From: Eopsaltria australis
Taxonomy: Eukaryota > Chordata > Aves > Passeriformes > Petroicidae
Direction of reading: 5' to 3'
Assembly (NCBI GenBank): GCA_034509425.1
Contig: JAVTVJ010000574.1
Coordinates: 496,001 to 560,000, forward strand
DNA: 64,000 bases
The stretch's first letter is position 1. Each line of letters opens with the position of its first letter. The notes below the pieces were generated by a model, which saw nothing but the letters and a program-made list of their open reading frames with translations, had not been told where the DNA came from and made no database searches. Shown here piece by piece: positions 12,051 to 24,646 of this stretch. A program made the translations under genes and the position numbers.

Positions 12051-15000
12051 GGGTGAAACAATACTAAACCTGGATGTTCCTCAGAGCTGCCCTCCCCACT
12101 GCTTCCCAGGAAGGGTGTGAGCAATCCTTCCTATCAAAACTGGCTCAATGCACTCCCCAGCACTGGCAGCTCAGAGGAGACAGCATCTTCTCCAAACTCA
12201 TTTATCCTCCTGAAAGCTGCTCTGCTGCTTTTGGGCTTCTCTTCTCAGGAGCAGTGAGTCCTTGGGGGCTGGGAAGTGCCCCTGTGCAGGTGCTGATCCT
12301 GTCCTGGGGAAGGAGGGGTGAGAGCAGCCAGAGCCAGCATGAGCTGCCACAGCCCCCAGAGCAGCCACCAAGTGCCCCAAGCTGTTTGCCAGCCGTAATA
12401 TCTGAGTGATTATCTCTGTTTGCAACTCATCTAGAGTTACATTGCATTCACAAAGCTGCCACGTTCACCAAAAGCTGCAAATCCGAGCCTGAGACACCCA
12501 ACCTTCTGGGCAACAACCAAATCCTGCCTGGCTGCAGTGTAAGGTGTCTTCATCTCTCCAGGGGCTGAGAGAAATTGTTAGAAGGACTAGGAGATAACTG
12601 CTTGCTCCATTGGAATTTTATTCCAAGTCAAATTAAAAATGGTTCAGTATCTTGTTACTGAAGGCAATCACTTTGAAAGCATCAGATACTCACTGCTGTC
12701 AGATAATAGTTTGTCTAAAGGAATCATGGCAATGTTCATATTCTTTTTTTTTTTTCCAAATCTTGCCTTGTAGAGTATTTTGGAAATGCTTTTGGAATGA
12801 AAAAAAAGAATTAAACATTTTAAGTCGTGATTAAGATCTAGCCTACTAAACCAAATCAAGATTATTTTCTTTGTTCAAAAATACACCTTCATAGTTTGCA
12901 GCTTGAAAAATCTGTGCAGGAAGAAATTATTCAAGTCTCAGAGCCTCACAGAGAACTGGCAAAATATCTTTGTCCTGTTTAAATATCAAAGCTCTTCTGG
13001 GTATCACTGAGATCTGCCCATCATAATTCAGATACTTGTGAATAATTCAAGATGTTATGCTTTAACTTCTCTCAGCAATTCCCTTGAAGAGGAGCATTAA
13101 GTAAGCATTTCTTATAAGTTATAGCATGGATCCATATAATTAATATTTTGAGGTACTCTACCTGTCCTACTGTTTGCTCTTGTGATATTAAGTTGGTATT
13201 AAATAAATAACACACTCAGCTACCTTGTCCCACTTTTCAAAAATGCTCCAATCTATGAAATTGCTTTATTTGATTTATTGTTGCATCTTTACTCAAGTTA
13301 CATGTTCTGTTAATGTGCTATCAATGTAATTAGCTGTTTCTTAGCAGGAAACTTTTTTTAATCAAACCAGCATCTTTACTGCAAAAGGAATGCACTGCTT
13401 GTACTTCCATGGAATCAAAATGCCCTTTTAAAGGTGGGAAGTAACCTGCTGCATCTTTGCATGTTCTCCTTGGCATGCTGAAGCAAACCAGAGATGATGT
13501 GCTGTTGTTCAAGCATTAGAAAAATAGCAGCACCCCACTAACAAACCTCAGAGGTGGCTACAGGCACATAAAATCACATGAAACAATAACTAAAGTAAGC
13601 ACTCGTTTTTCAAATGAGAATTCAGAGAAAGCCTCTGTCCAAGGTACCATAAGCTATGTATTAAGCTTACACAATTTTGAAATTAAATCCAGCAATATGA
13701 AGAAAAACTGTTCTCAGCTTTTCTTATTTCCCAATAGTGAAGAGCTAAAAACTTTACTTCATGAAGTAAATACACATCTTTGGTTAGAAGGATGAAGAAC
13801 CAACACACAGCTTGTATTCTTGATATGAGCTCCATTTCTGCAGCCACAGCACTGTACACTGATGTTCTCTAGGAGCTGGGCTTGTCTGCTCTCCAGACTC
13901 ACAGAGACACTCAGGGTAAACAGGGGTGGGGACACGATGAGAAAAAAATCTCTGGGAACTGAGAGAAAATTAACTTGTTTATACTGCCCTCCCTCAATCT
14001 TTCCCATTCATGAAGGGTATTAATTTTGACTATTAATTAGAGTGGCATCTGTCTCTCCCCCACTGGCAGGAGACCAGTGAGCAGGAGCAGCATTAGCTGC
14101 TGGTCCAGGTGTGCAGTGACTGAAAACTCATTTCTGAACTGCTCCAGCACAGGAGCAGCAATTTACACAGAATCAGCTGGCTCAAACACACCTCCAGGAA
14201 CAATTAAGTGAGGATTTGCAGTACATGGAAGCATTCTGGACCTATTTCCCAAACTTAACTTCCCTTAGCAGAACAGATGAGCAGTGCACTAAGATCCCAA
14301 CTGCTGCACATGAGGCAAAAGCTCAAAGCCCACAGTCTTAACACAGGCATTATTCCATTTATTCCATAAATCAGCTGGCTTCAGGAAAGCACACATAGTC
14401 TGAAAGAAAATTACTGACATTATATGTAAAACCTGTTGCATTTCTAAAAAGTTCTGAACACACGGTAATAAACTGCACTGAAAATTTTTTAAGACCATAA
14501 CTTAGGTTACAGTGAACTGTGAACTGTGTCATACATCTCAGGATTGGATTTCTCAGCATTTTTTTAGTCTTCTCTACCTTGTTCTTTCATCTCATGGCAA
14601 AACACTCTGCCTGTCAGCAGTGTACCATAACAGAAGTATAAGCACACATGCACTGCACGGGAAAAACACCAAGAATCACATTTCTGGGAACTTGGACTGA
14701 CAGCTGAACACAGAAGCAAAGTTTCCACCAGACTGGAGCATTTATGAATTCCTGCACAGTCACAAATGCTTTTTGTGACTTCCATTATATTTGTGAAACT
14801 GTTATTTACACCAATTTTACCTTTGATGCTACAGCATTGTTTCCAAGTCCTGGAGTTTCTCACTGCATCAGTCCTGTAGTGTCAGACAAAAAGTTCCTAT
14901 TTATGGCTAAAATGAGAACAGAGCACACATTTCCATCCCCACGTGCCAAATACCAGAGTGATAGCAAAGGAATCTCAATATAATCCTCTAATGCCTGAAA

Positions 15001-17988
15001 CCCCTTCAAGTACCTCAATACATCAAGTGTTAAGCGTTTTATAACACCTATAAACACTCCAAGAGTCTAATGAAGCTTATACTACCAAGAGTGCAACAAG
15101 TGAAAGGTGGTGTAAAAATCAATTTTCTTTCACCTCAGCTGATTTATATTCCTTCCTGAACAAATTAATTTCACACTAAGCAACTGGTTTAATAAAACTT
15201 CAGAGCAGCCCTGTATTAAAGAGTTTTGTTCTCACTCCAGGCAGAGATAACTTGGAAATAGTAGTAAAACAGCAGTCTGGGATTACTCTGCAATTTGTAA
15301 AGCCTGGCTCATTTCACAGCTTTTTCTCACTGAGTTTTATTTCTGAACTTGTGAAAATGAATTTTAAAAAGCACAATGCAGGTTTGCAGTCCAGAAATTA
15401 CACTATAAACAATAACACAGAAAAGTAAACCAGGCAAGTATGGAAATATATCCCAGGGAAATAAACACGTTTGGAGCCTTAGTCCCCAAACCAAGAATTA
15501 ATCAGTGCTTAATTCTAAGTCCTGTCTGCAATACAAATGGTTGTATTACAAATAATAAGATCAAGGGGATTGCTGAGGTACTTGATATGAGCCAGGGATG
15601 TGTCATTGCAGCACAGCTGGAATATTCAGCATTTCTGTCCTCTCCCCTCTGCTGTTGGAGCTGCCACTGCATTTTGGATCCTTTACAGCCCCAAGAAATC
15701 CCTGCACACAGGAGGGCTCCTCCTCCTTCTCCCCATCCCAACAACCACCATTCTGCTGGGTAAGGAGGAATAAGACAAAGATAAAAATTGAATTTCAAAA
15801 CAAAGTCTATTTTCTGTTCATAGACTGAAATAACAGTGAAATAATAGTGACAAATTACATACATTAAGACCTCTCTGGAGCTTTACTTGAAGATCTTCTC
15901 AATTGCTCAACACAACTGTATTTTCTTGCAGAGACTTAAAACTTAACCAACTTTAAAAAATAAACCAACTAGGATGCAGCACTCTACAGAGTGCACAGAA
16001 CACAAAGCCAGGGGTTCAAGCTGACAAATAAAAAAGGAAATGTTCTGAAAACTGAGATCAGCTGAGCGTTTTTTGCCATTATTATCTCTGTTGACTGTAC
16101 TTAGGACAGAAGTCAACACTGCACACTGGATGTAACTCTTCTCCCACCTCACTTGAACATCTTCCCATGGCTCCAGCAAACAATCTTGAGGAAAAATGTT
16201 CCTAAAAACAGGTGCACAGCAAAAATAGGAACCTGGAATGTATGCAAAATGTGTGTAATAAATATCTACAACACAATTTGAGTCATTTCAGAAATATTAA
16301 TGCATCTCTGGAATGCTTGTTTAAATAACGTTTTTAAAAGTAATTTAAATTTTTCAGAAATAGGCCTGTAGTGCAATTGTGCTAAGCATTTTTAGCCAGC
16401 ATGGAGATTTGATTTGCTTGCTGTTGATTGAAAAACACATGAATGAAATCATTGCTATTTTTCTGAGATTAAAAATGTCACTTGAGGCTTCAGGTTTGCA
16501 TTTTCTGATGTTGTTTAAGCTGAAAAAGCTAATGTGGTTTGTGACCTCAATGCCAATTCACCAGAACATGAAGCAGCAAACAGACCACAATTAGATCCAT
16601 AATGGCAACTTAAACATAAAGTAACACGAGATAATTGAAAGTTGTTTTCTTTTTTCTCATCTCACCTGCATAAAAATTTGCTGAATGACACAAAGGTGTG
16701 AAAACATACAAAAAAAGGAGTTTCCCATTAGAGACTGAAATATGAACTCTGTGATTCAGAGTGGGGGCAGGCTGTGGCAGGAAGAAAGCACACACTGCTC
16801 TGGTTTGTGGAAAAGCAGTCAAAGAAATCATTTATCTTCTTGTTTCCAAAATATAAAAAAGAAGATTTGATAATGGGAAAATTTTGCCTGACTCCAGTCA
16901 TTTAAGAGTGTTTCAAAGGAAGAAAAAAAGGAGAAAAGTTTGATAGGAAAGGCAAATAAATGAAGGTTTCTTATATAATAAATAATAAGGAGCAACTAGT
17001 GGAACATTTAACTCCATTTCTAAACACTGCACCAGTGATTTTCCTTGACACTGGCTATTAACAGATTCCACTAGAGACTGGAGAAATTGAAGTATTAATG
17101 GAGTCTTTACAAGAAATTAAAAACCAAGTGAGAAAATCCTTATGTTTAAGGCATTCAGGTTAATTATTTCAGTCTGGTGGACAAGATAAACCTTAGTTTC
17201 AACCTTTCTATTTCTAGGTAAACTAAAAGAGGATAACCTGTGTACTGTGGTTCAAGCCCCTAATCCTACCCCCACATTTGAACAGGGATGTTTTTAGCCT
17301 AATGAAAACTCCATGGTGTAAACTGGCAGACCAAATTATTCCTTTTTCATAGTAAACAAGACACATTCCAATGGAGTAATTAATAGCTGTCCCAGCTTAC
17401 TGCAGATTGCCATGCTTTAAAATTCCCTCCAATTCCAGAAAGGTACCTTGGTTTCAGCTTGTATTTTAGTGATTCTTAGATTGGTTTGAATGACAAAAAA
17501 AGTTCAGTTCGGTTCTGAAGGTTTTGCTTGTTCACGAGTGTTTCTGACCAAGCCTTTTTGCTCAGTCCTTAGTCTCCAGCACTGAGTGTCAGGAGACAAA
17601 GCTTCTAAATAAACTCCTCAAGAAAAATCTTCTCCTCAAGCACTTGTAAATCCCTGCTTGCTTACACCACCAGTAGAACAAACTCTGGACCCAGACACTG
17701 GCTGTATTTGGAACTGTTTCACACCTTTTAAGCACAACCTTCACCTAAGGGCACGAGGAATTTTGGCAAAGTCTGCTATGCCACACTCTGCTTCCAAGTG
17801 TTGCCTTCAGTACACAAATCACAGCTCATCATGTCTGATTATTATCGCTCTACCTGATAATCAGCATTTCAATTCTTCTTTCCTTCCACTGCTACTTTTG
17901 CCAATCTTTTTTGCCTACAAAACCTCTGTATCAGAATTACATTCATTTCCTAACCACGGTGTCATTTTCCTGAGCTGACAGCAAATCT
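12051..17988. other. noncoding DNA, no gene seen
   Basis: Unique sequence. A GC-richer patch at 12.07-12.41 kb has a 111-codon plus-strand frame that is rich in Ser, Pro and Gln, has no domain, and is shadowed by a 75-codon minus-strand frame. Another pair of opposed frames overlaps at 15.44-15.86 kb. Neither pair looks coding. No tandem repeat, LTR or LINE piece is recognisable here. Confidence 0.6.
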
Positions 17989-18040
17989 AAAAAATAAAAA
18001 AAAAAAAAAGAAAAAAAAAGGATAAAAAAAGAAAAAGAGG
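17989..18040. repeat. A-rich tract
   Basis: About 52 bases, almost all A, broken by single G, T or GGAT. It could be the tail of an old plus-strand retroposed sequence, but the 350 bases upstream contain no recognisable coding or LINE sequence. It is recorded simply as an A-rich low-complexity tract. Confidence 0.8.
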
Positions 18041-18622
18041 CCAGATCTCAAAGCAGCCACGGCAGAAGGTGTGCTGGGGGAGCCAATTTCTCTAAAGAAG
18101 GCAGACTTGAACAGCAGCTCTTTGCCAAGCAGCCAGAGCAGGGTATTCCAGGGCTTTTCGTTGATTTAAGGTCTGTGGCACACTGCAGCTGTCAACACGA
18201 AGGGCAGACAAAAGACAAGCTATTGACTGCAAAATGCATTAAACCCCACCACTTTTATAAAGCATCCACTTGGCATTTGTCTCCTGTAAAGTGTCTGTGT
18301 GTAATACAAGGTGTTTCTCTCCCTCCTCGCTCTTTAGAGAGATATGAAGTTTAATGTACTGACTGGTACTTAACAATCAGATTTTGTCAGCTTTTGTGCT
18401 GAATGGCACCTTCCTTCTCCCATCGCCTTTGCCAGCCCTGCTCACAGGGTAAATTATTGCCTCATTCCCAGGGAAGGTGACAGATCCATGCAGTACTCGG
18501 AGCACTGAGCTCGGGAGGGAGCCACTGCTGTCAGGCAAATCACCCTGATGGCACATAAATCCTCCTGAATGTCCCCAGGGCCACCTCCATCTCCTGCTTG
18601 GCCTGCCTGCCGGAGCTGCCCC
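18041..18622. other. unique flank left of the minisatellite
   Basis: Sequence of rising GC content that leads into the tandem array. The final bases (about 18605-18622) already resemble the array unit (CCGGAG followed by GCTGCC), which suggests the array grew from a local motif. No gene is visible. Confidence 0.55.
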
Positions 18623-19653
18623 GCCCGCACACATACACACACGCACACAGCCCGGCCCGAGGGGTTACTGCTGCCCGCAGCCCCGGGCCGGAGCGGTCAC
18701 TGCTGCCCGCACACACACACAGCCCCGGCCCGAGGGGTCACTGCTGCCCGCACACACAGCCCCGGGCCGAGCGGTCACTGCTGCCCGCACACACAGCCCG
18801 GGCCGGAGCGGTCACTGCTGCCCGCACACACAGCCCGGGCCGGAGGGGTCACTGCTGGCCGCACACACAGCCCCGGGCCGGAGCGGTCACTGCTGCCCGC
18901 ACACACACACACAGCCCCGCGGAGGGTCACTGCTGCCCGCACACACAGCCCCGGTCCGGGCGCGTCCACTGCTGCCCGACACACAGCCCCGGGCCGGAGC
19001 GGGTTCACTGCTGGGCCGCACACACAGCCCCGGCCGAGCGCGTCATGCTGGCGCACACACAGCCCCGGCCCGAGGTGGTCATGCTGGCCGCACACCACAA
19101 AGCCCCGGCCCGAGGGGTCACTGCTGGCCGGACACACACACACAGCCCCGGCCCGAGGGGTCACTGCTGGCCGCACACACAGCCCCGGCCCGAGGGGTCA
19201 CTGCTGGCCGCACACACAGCCCCGGGCCGGAGCGGTCACTGCTGGCCGCACACACACACAGCCCCGGGCCGGAGCGGTCACTGCTGCCCGCACACACACC
19301 ACAGCCCCGGGCCGGAGCGGTCACTGCTGCCCGCACACACAGCCCCGGGCCGGAGCGGTCACTGCTGCCCGCACACACACACAGCCCCGGGCCGGAGCGG
19401 TCACTGCTGGCCGGACACACACACAGCCCCGGGCTGGAGCGGTCACTGCTGCCCGCACACACACACAGCCCGGGCCGGAGCGGTCACTGCTGGCCGGACA
19501 CACAGCCCCGGGCCGGAGCGGTCACTGCTGGCCGGACACACACACAGCCCCGGGCCGGAGCGGTCACTGCTGCCCGCACACACAGCCCCGGGCCGGAGCG
19601 GTCACTGCTGCCCGCACACACAGCCCCGGGCCGGAGCGGTCACTGCTGGCCGC
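18623..19653. repeat. GC-rich minisatellite, ~38-bp unit, about 26 copies
   Basis: Tandem array whose core is GGGCCGGAGCGGTCACTGC, then TGCCC or TGGCC, a short (CA)n run, and AGCCCC. I count about 26 occurrences of the ACTGCTG core or a near variant over about 1.03 kb. The commonest unit is 38 bp; units become longer in 2-bp steps by adding CA. Two sequence classes alternate in blocks: CCCGAGGGG units (near 18.65-18.74 and 19.06-19.21 kb) and CCGGAGCGG units elsewhere. The right part (19.21-19.65 kb) is nearly homogeneous. Every unit contains several CpGs, so the array is by far the most CpG-dense part of the window. The unit lacks stop codons in most frames, so long open frames (up to 428 codons, 18569-19855) run through it in several frames on both strands. 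These are a by-product of the repeat and not evidence of a protein. Confidence 0.95.
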
Positions 19654-22600
19654 CCCTCTGGGGACAGGCACACAGGATCAGCTTCCCCCACCCATTGCTC
19701 ACTGCACACTCGCTCTGCGGCAGGGCCCATTCTCTCCCTGCAGGGAAGGCCCCCGAGGCTCAGAAACCCAAACACATCCCCACGTGCTATGCACGGGTGA
19801 GATGTGCCCGTGGGCCGGCAAAAACAAATCAAAGCTTCCACCCTTCCCAGAATGATCCATCCTGCCAAGTCCTCTCCACATACCCAGCTCTGACCTTCAG
19901 CAGGTAAGGCCCTGGGAAAGGCGCAGGTGGAAAGTTTAACTGGTTGATGCTACAACAAATCAGCCAAAAACACACCCAGAACACCAAAAAAGGAATTAGC
20001 AAGACACCATCCTGTTAAATTCTCAAACAAATCCTGTCTCTCAGTGCAACAGGAGATATTAACACCTTATTTTAACGTGTGAGACCACAACCTGTGGCTC
20101 AGACTGCTCTGAATGGGGCTCATCTGAGCGTAATTTCACTGCTAATGGGAGCTCTACAAGGAGCTCATTTAGCTCAGCTGAGCACATTATTCAGCACAGA
20201 AGTGAATAATTTGTGCCTGAGAAGTTTGATGGCATTAACAAAATTCCAAAACAACTGCTGGTGAAAGAACTTTGCTTTCAGTACTGTGCTCCTCAAAAAG
20301 GCACTCCCGTCATGTGCTCAGGATCCAGGGGATGAATGAAAATCATGAGCTAAGGAAGCCTTGCCATCGCCAGCAGGAACAAGATGTGAGAGGAGGCAGC
20401 AACAGCTGTGAGCAACATTCACCTCTGTCCCAGAGCAAGCAGAAAAGCTGAATTCAATTCAGAGACAGCAAAAGCACTCGTGCACCAGGCTCTGCAACAC
20501 GCTGAATGCAAGGCACTGTAAGGCACTATTTTAAATAAAGCGTTCTGAATCGCTTTGTTTACCTATAAACTACCCAAAAGTGCACAGCACTGTCCTAGAT
20601 CCTTCATCATCACTGAGGAAAAAATTCTAGGAAATACAATTGCACACTTCATTCCAAAGTGAGGAACTGAAATCCAATGGCACTGTCACTTAGGAGAAAT
20701 CGATTCCACAGCTGCCTGGAGCATTACACTTTCAAATCCCACAGCAAGCTCCTTCCCTGGAAATATTTAAAGATCAGCTCCAGAATAATTTCAGTTCTAA
20801 ATTACCCTGTTCCTTCCTTCCTCTTCATCAGGTTCAGATTTTATTTATTCTACTTTTTGCTGCCATAGTAATATATTACTGAAAACACATTTTCAACTAT
20901 TTTAAGAAAAGAACGTGTTTTTAAATAATTTTATCTTAGACAAGAAATGACTTTGAAATAATGTTACAGCTCAAGTAAATTTATAGTTCCTGCAACCAAT
21001 ATAAGTGTGTATTTTCCATTTTCTTTTCAGCCCTGTATATAATGAATTTCACAGATTTTGCTGATGCAAACACAACCCAGTCTAAAGAAATTCCTTATCA
21101 GTACCAGCAACAGAGACAAAAATCTGCAAACAATGTTAAGTGATAATAAAAGAAGATGAAGAATGGATCATCTGGGTTGTAAAAATCAACTGGAAGAACC
21201 TTTTTAAGTACAAAAAGGGAGGCAGAAAAGTTCTCACCATCAGCCCTCACACGCACATAATCCAGGCCCAAATTATTTACATGGACTGGTGTTGGAAGAA
21301 CTGATGGGTTTAGTTCAGTTTGGGGGTGGAGGGAGGGGATCTATGTCTGTGCACCTGGGAAAAAAATAAATTTGCTAGATGTGCAAAACAAGAAGGAAAA
21401 ATAAATAAATACTTTCAAGAGAAGATTATAAAATTTAAATCAGGTATACACACACATAGAGTAACACATTTATAGTGATTTCTATCAATGTTTCTATGGC
21501 AAAATCAGACTCACATCAGGGGGAGGGTCAGGAGAGACCTGTGATAGCTTTGGCATCAAAAACAGATAAAGAATTTACAGATTATTTAAATTATATTGTG
21601 TAGTAAATCCAACTATAAACAGAAAGCATGTGGAAGTAATTTGAATATTCTGATCCCTGTCCTACCTGACTTTCAGTTAATTTTCAAGACAGTTATTTTA
21701 CCCATTCACCACTGTGTTTAATGCTTGATTTCACCATAATAAATGATGGGATATTTTTAAAGTATCGAATGTCTTTTTTTGCTGTGAGAAATGGAAAGCC
21801 AAATTTGGCTTACCTTTATCTCAGAATTATGCAGCATATTAATACAGCTTGCCAGTGGACTAAATTAGCAATCCCTGTGAGCAGTGTTCCAGAGCTGGGG
21901 CAGGTTTGTGGGTTTCGGTTTGTGTTTCTGTTCATCTCAGTGGATTGCTTTGCTCCAGTGAGGATCCTCACAGCTGTCAGTGCCACCCTGACCTGAGCTG
22001 GGATATCCCAGGAGGACTGAGGAGCACAGCCTTAAAACTGAGAGGAAATACAGGAGCTTTCCACTGAATTAAGGAGATGGTAGAAATTTGGGTCCCTGAG
22101 GCTGCTGTGGTGACAGCCAAACCTTAAGCCCCAGCCTGGCTACTAAAAATATGAATTCTCTCACAGAATTCTCTCACAGTGCTTCCCCCTATGGAAATAT
22201 AACCCAGCCTATACAGAAATATTCCAAATTTGACCAGTTCCTGCTAGGGAAGTTACAAAGAACTTGTATTCAGTATCTAACTTCAAATGTTTATCAACTT
22301 TGAGAACCCCTTCTCTCAGAGAGACTTCAGAAGTAAAGTTGTATTTGTGGTGAAGGACAAAGCACAGACAAAACAAGTCACTCAAATTAAGATTTTACAG
22401 CTAACCGAGCAGCTGCCTGCCTTCATTTCTGCCATGGATGGGTGTCATTTGAGAAGCAGGCTTCAGTTTTTCCTCCTTTATCTCCTGCAGTACTACAGTT
22501 TTTGATGAGTTTGTCCATAGCTGCTGCTCTATGAACTTGATGGAATACTTTGCTCACAGCCCTGTGCCACAGACAGGGATTTTTGCTGTGTTCTTTACCC

Positions 22601-24051
22601 AGTTGTGTTAGTATGGAACAGCTTTAGTTCCCTGTTAGTGCAGTGTCCCTGGGACCTGGGCAGGGGACAGAATCTCACCTACAGAAAGATTTTCTTTTTT
22701 TTAGTGTACAGAAATAGAAAAACACACTCCATAACACGACAGTATAAAACGCCAGGTTGACAAGCAGAAAGCTGCCCACAGCTGATAGACATGAATGTCA
22801 GGGATTTTTATCTACATGGCAAATTTAGGCACTGACAAAACTGATCAAATCAATATTAATAGCTGAACTGAGCAGCAAGCTCTAAATCATCTGCTGATAA
22901 CATCACAAAGGCTAAAATCTAAGCTTTTTCCAAAAAGTCTGCAGCCAACTAACAGCAGACTTTTACTGCTGGAGGACATTTTGGCAGAGAGAACTGGACA
23001 GCAAGTTAAAACTTGATAAATTTTTGAAATAAAGGATTGAAATAAATTCCTAAGATTTCACCTCCTAACAGGCATTCCACTGCACAGTGAAGCAAGGTGG
23101 AAGTTTTGGCATGGCAGTTCAAATGAGGTGTTAATCACATCTCTGTAAAAAACCCACAGTGTGTCAGTAAATAGTTGATCTGAGCAGGTCACTGGGGTGT
23201 CACATCCAGGAACACAAACCCACTGCAGAAGGCAGCACACTGAACTAGATATAATGCTAGAATACAAAGAGAAAATTAGCTTTATGGAAAGCTCTATAAA
23301 AGTGTGTGAAATTACTAAACACAGGCATTTAGAAAATTAATAGCTAGAAAAACCAATTTCATCAAAGGAGAAAGAACAGGTCAATCCACAGCAGCAGCAG
23401 AGGATCAGGACACTGTGCACCACAATTGTAACTATTCTGCAATGTTCAAGCACAGCTGAAAACACAGAGCCAGTGTTACTCATTCCACACACCAACAGCT
23501 TCACTTCATGTATTCAACTGCACTTGGAAATGTCCTTTTTTTATGGAACAAGAAGGCATTTCAGAATGGAAATAAAGGCTCTTTACAGGAGTACTTTTGT
23601 GAGAAAAGGCAGAAAACGAAACTAGGCTAAGATCTTGAATCTCAGAATGAGATGGGGAGACTGGGGGATGAAAGACACCTGAACTTCTAAAGCCCTTTCT
23701 GTCTGTGCACAGGCACACGAGGAGCTGCTGCTGCTGCCACCAAAGCTCAGGGAGCTGAGGGACTCCTGACCTGCACTGGGCAGGAAATGCAGAGAGCACT
23801 GCATTGAAAATCAGCCCAGCTGTACTGGCACTGCTTCCACTCTGTGTTCTGGCTGTGGGAATGAACACAGGCAATAATCTCTCAGTGACTGCAGTGGGAC
23901 AATGACAAACAATTCCCTGGGGGTTGGCCATATCATGAACAACAGCAGAGCTGAACCCACCATCTCCTCAAATCTGAAAGGCAACTCAGAGCAGAAAATC
24001 TCTGTCAGGGTACAAGGCAAGGGCCATGACCCATCTCAGCACATCCTGGCC
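19654..24051. other. noncoding DNA, no gene seen
   Basis: GC content falls quickly right of the minisatellite and the rest is AT-rich unique sequence. It holds a perfect 12-bp palindrome GCTCAGCTGAGC at 20172-20183 and a 13-bp direct duplication at 22154-22179. Open frames are short. The longest (23506-23931, minus, 141 codons) shows no domain and overlaps others. Confidence 0.6.
22154..22179. repeat. 13-bp perfect tandem duplication
   Basis: AATTCTCTCACAG occurs twice head to tail without a mismatch. It is probably a recent replication-slippage event. Confidence 0.85.
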
Positions 24052-24646
24052 TGGCGTGGCTTAAACCACACTGGCAACTCAGATCCCATCCAGCCACCTG
24101 CTCCCTCCCCACCAGGGGGATGGGGGAGAGAACAGGAGGGGTAAAAGCAGAGAAAATCATTAACTGGGATCACAATTTAATAACTGAAATAAAGAAATTG
24201 TAATGAAAATTAAAAAAAAAAAAAAAAAGAAGGAAAAAAAAAAAAAAAAAAAGAAGAAGGGAAAAAAAAAAAAAAAAGAAGGGAGAGAAATAAAGCCCAA
24301 GAAAAACAAGTGGTGCAAATGAACAAGTCACTCCCCACTAACTGAGCAGTGCCCAGCCGCCAGTTCCTGAGCAGGGACCCCAGCCAGCTTTCCCCTCCTA
24401 GCTGAGCATGATGCCCCATGCTCTGGAACATCCCCTGGAATGGTTGGGGTCAGCTGTGCCCCCTCTCAGCTCCCTGTACTTCCTCTTCTTGCTGGCAGGG
24501 CAGGGTGAGAGGCTGAGCAGTCCCTGGCTCAGTGCAAGCCCTGCTCAGCATCAGCAGAACCATGAGGGTGTGTGTGACCAGCACTGCTCTCATCCTAAAG
24601 CCAACAAACAGCCCTGCACCAACCCCAGCACAGCCAAACCACGGTG
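24052..24646 (-). mobile_element. probable ERVL-type LTR, reverse orientation
   Basis: About 595 bp that I recognise by overall order of motifs as an LTR family widespread in birds. Read on the plus strand these are a TTAAACC-containing end, a GGGGGATGGGGGAGAGAA block, an A-rich section, then GAGCATGATG and GGTTGGGGTCAGCTG blocks. In the family these follow each other in this order on the antisense strand, so the element lies on the minus strand. It is flanked by TGGCC on both sides (24047-24051 and 24647-24651), a 5-bp target duplication consistent with ERVL elements. The plus-strand left end begins TG, but the right end reads TG instead of CA, so the terminus has mutated, and the promoter TATA motif is not recognisable. 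No internal retroviral sequence is attached, suggesting a solo LTR. The family match is from memory and its exact name is left open. Confidence 0.7.
24212..24292. repeat. A-rich low-complexity tract inside the LTR
   Basis: About 80 bases of A runs separated by G, GAAGG or GAAGAAGGG. It occupies the position of the naturally A-rich section of the surrounding LTR and appears to have expanded by slippage. Confidence 0.85.

Noticed and set aside
17245..17275. GGTTCAAGCCCC-like tRNA T-arm word
   Set aside because: No matching A box, acceptor stem or cloverleaf could be drawn around it. Similar words near 9.68, 16.0 and 25.85 kb fail in the same way.
17600..18040. Possible processed pseudogene or SINE ending in the A-rich tract
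   Set aside because: The upstream sequence has no recognisable coding remnant, no tRNA-like promoter boxes and no visible target-site duplication.
18569..19855. Open frame of 428 codons, and an overlapping one of 400 codons, across the minisatellite
   Set aside because: The repeat unit is nearly free of stop codons, so several frames on both strands are open at once. The product would be a rotating low-complexity Pro/Gly/His/Thr sequence with no flanking gene structure.
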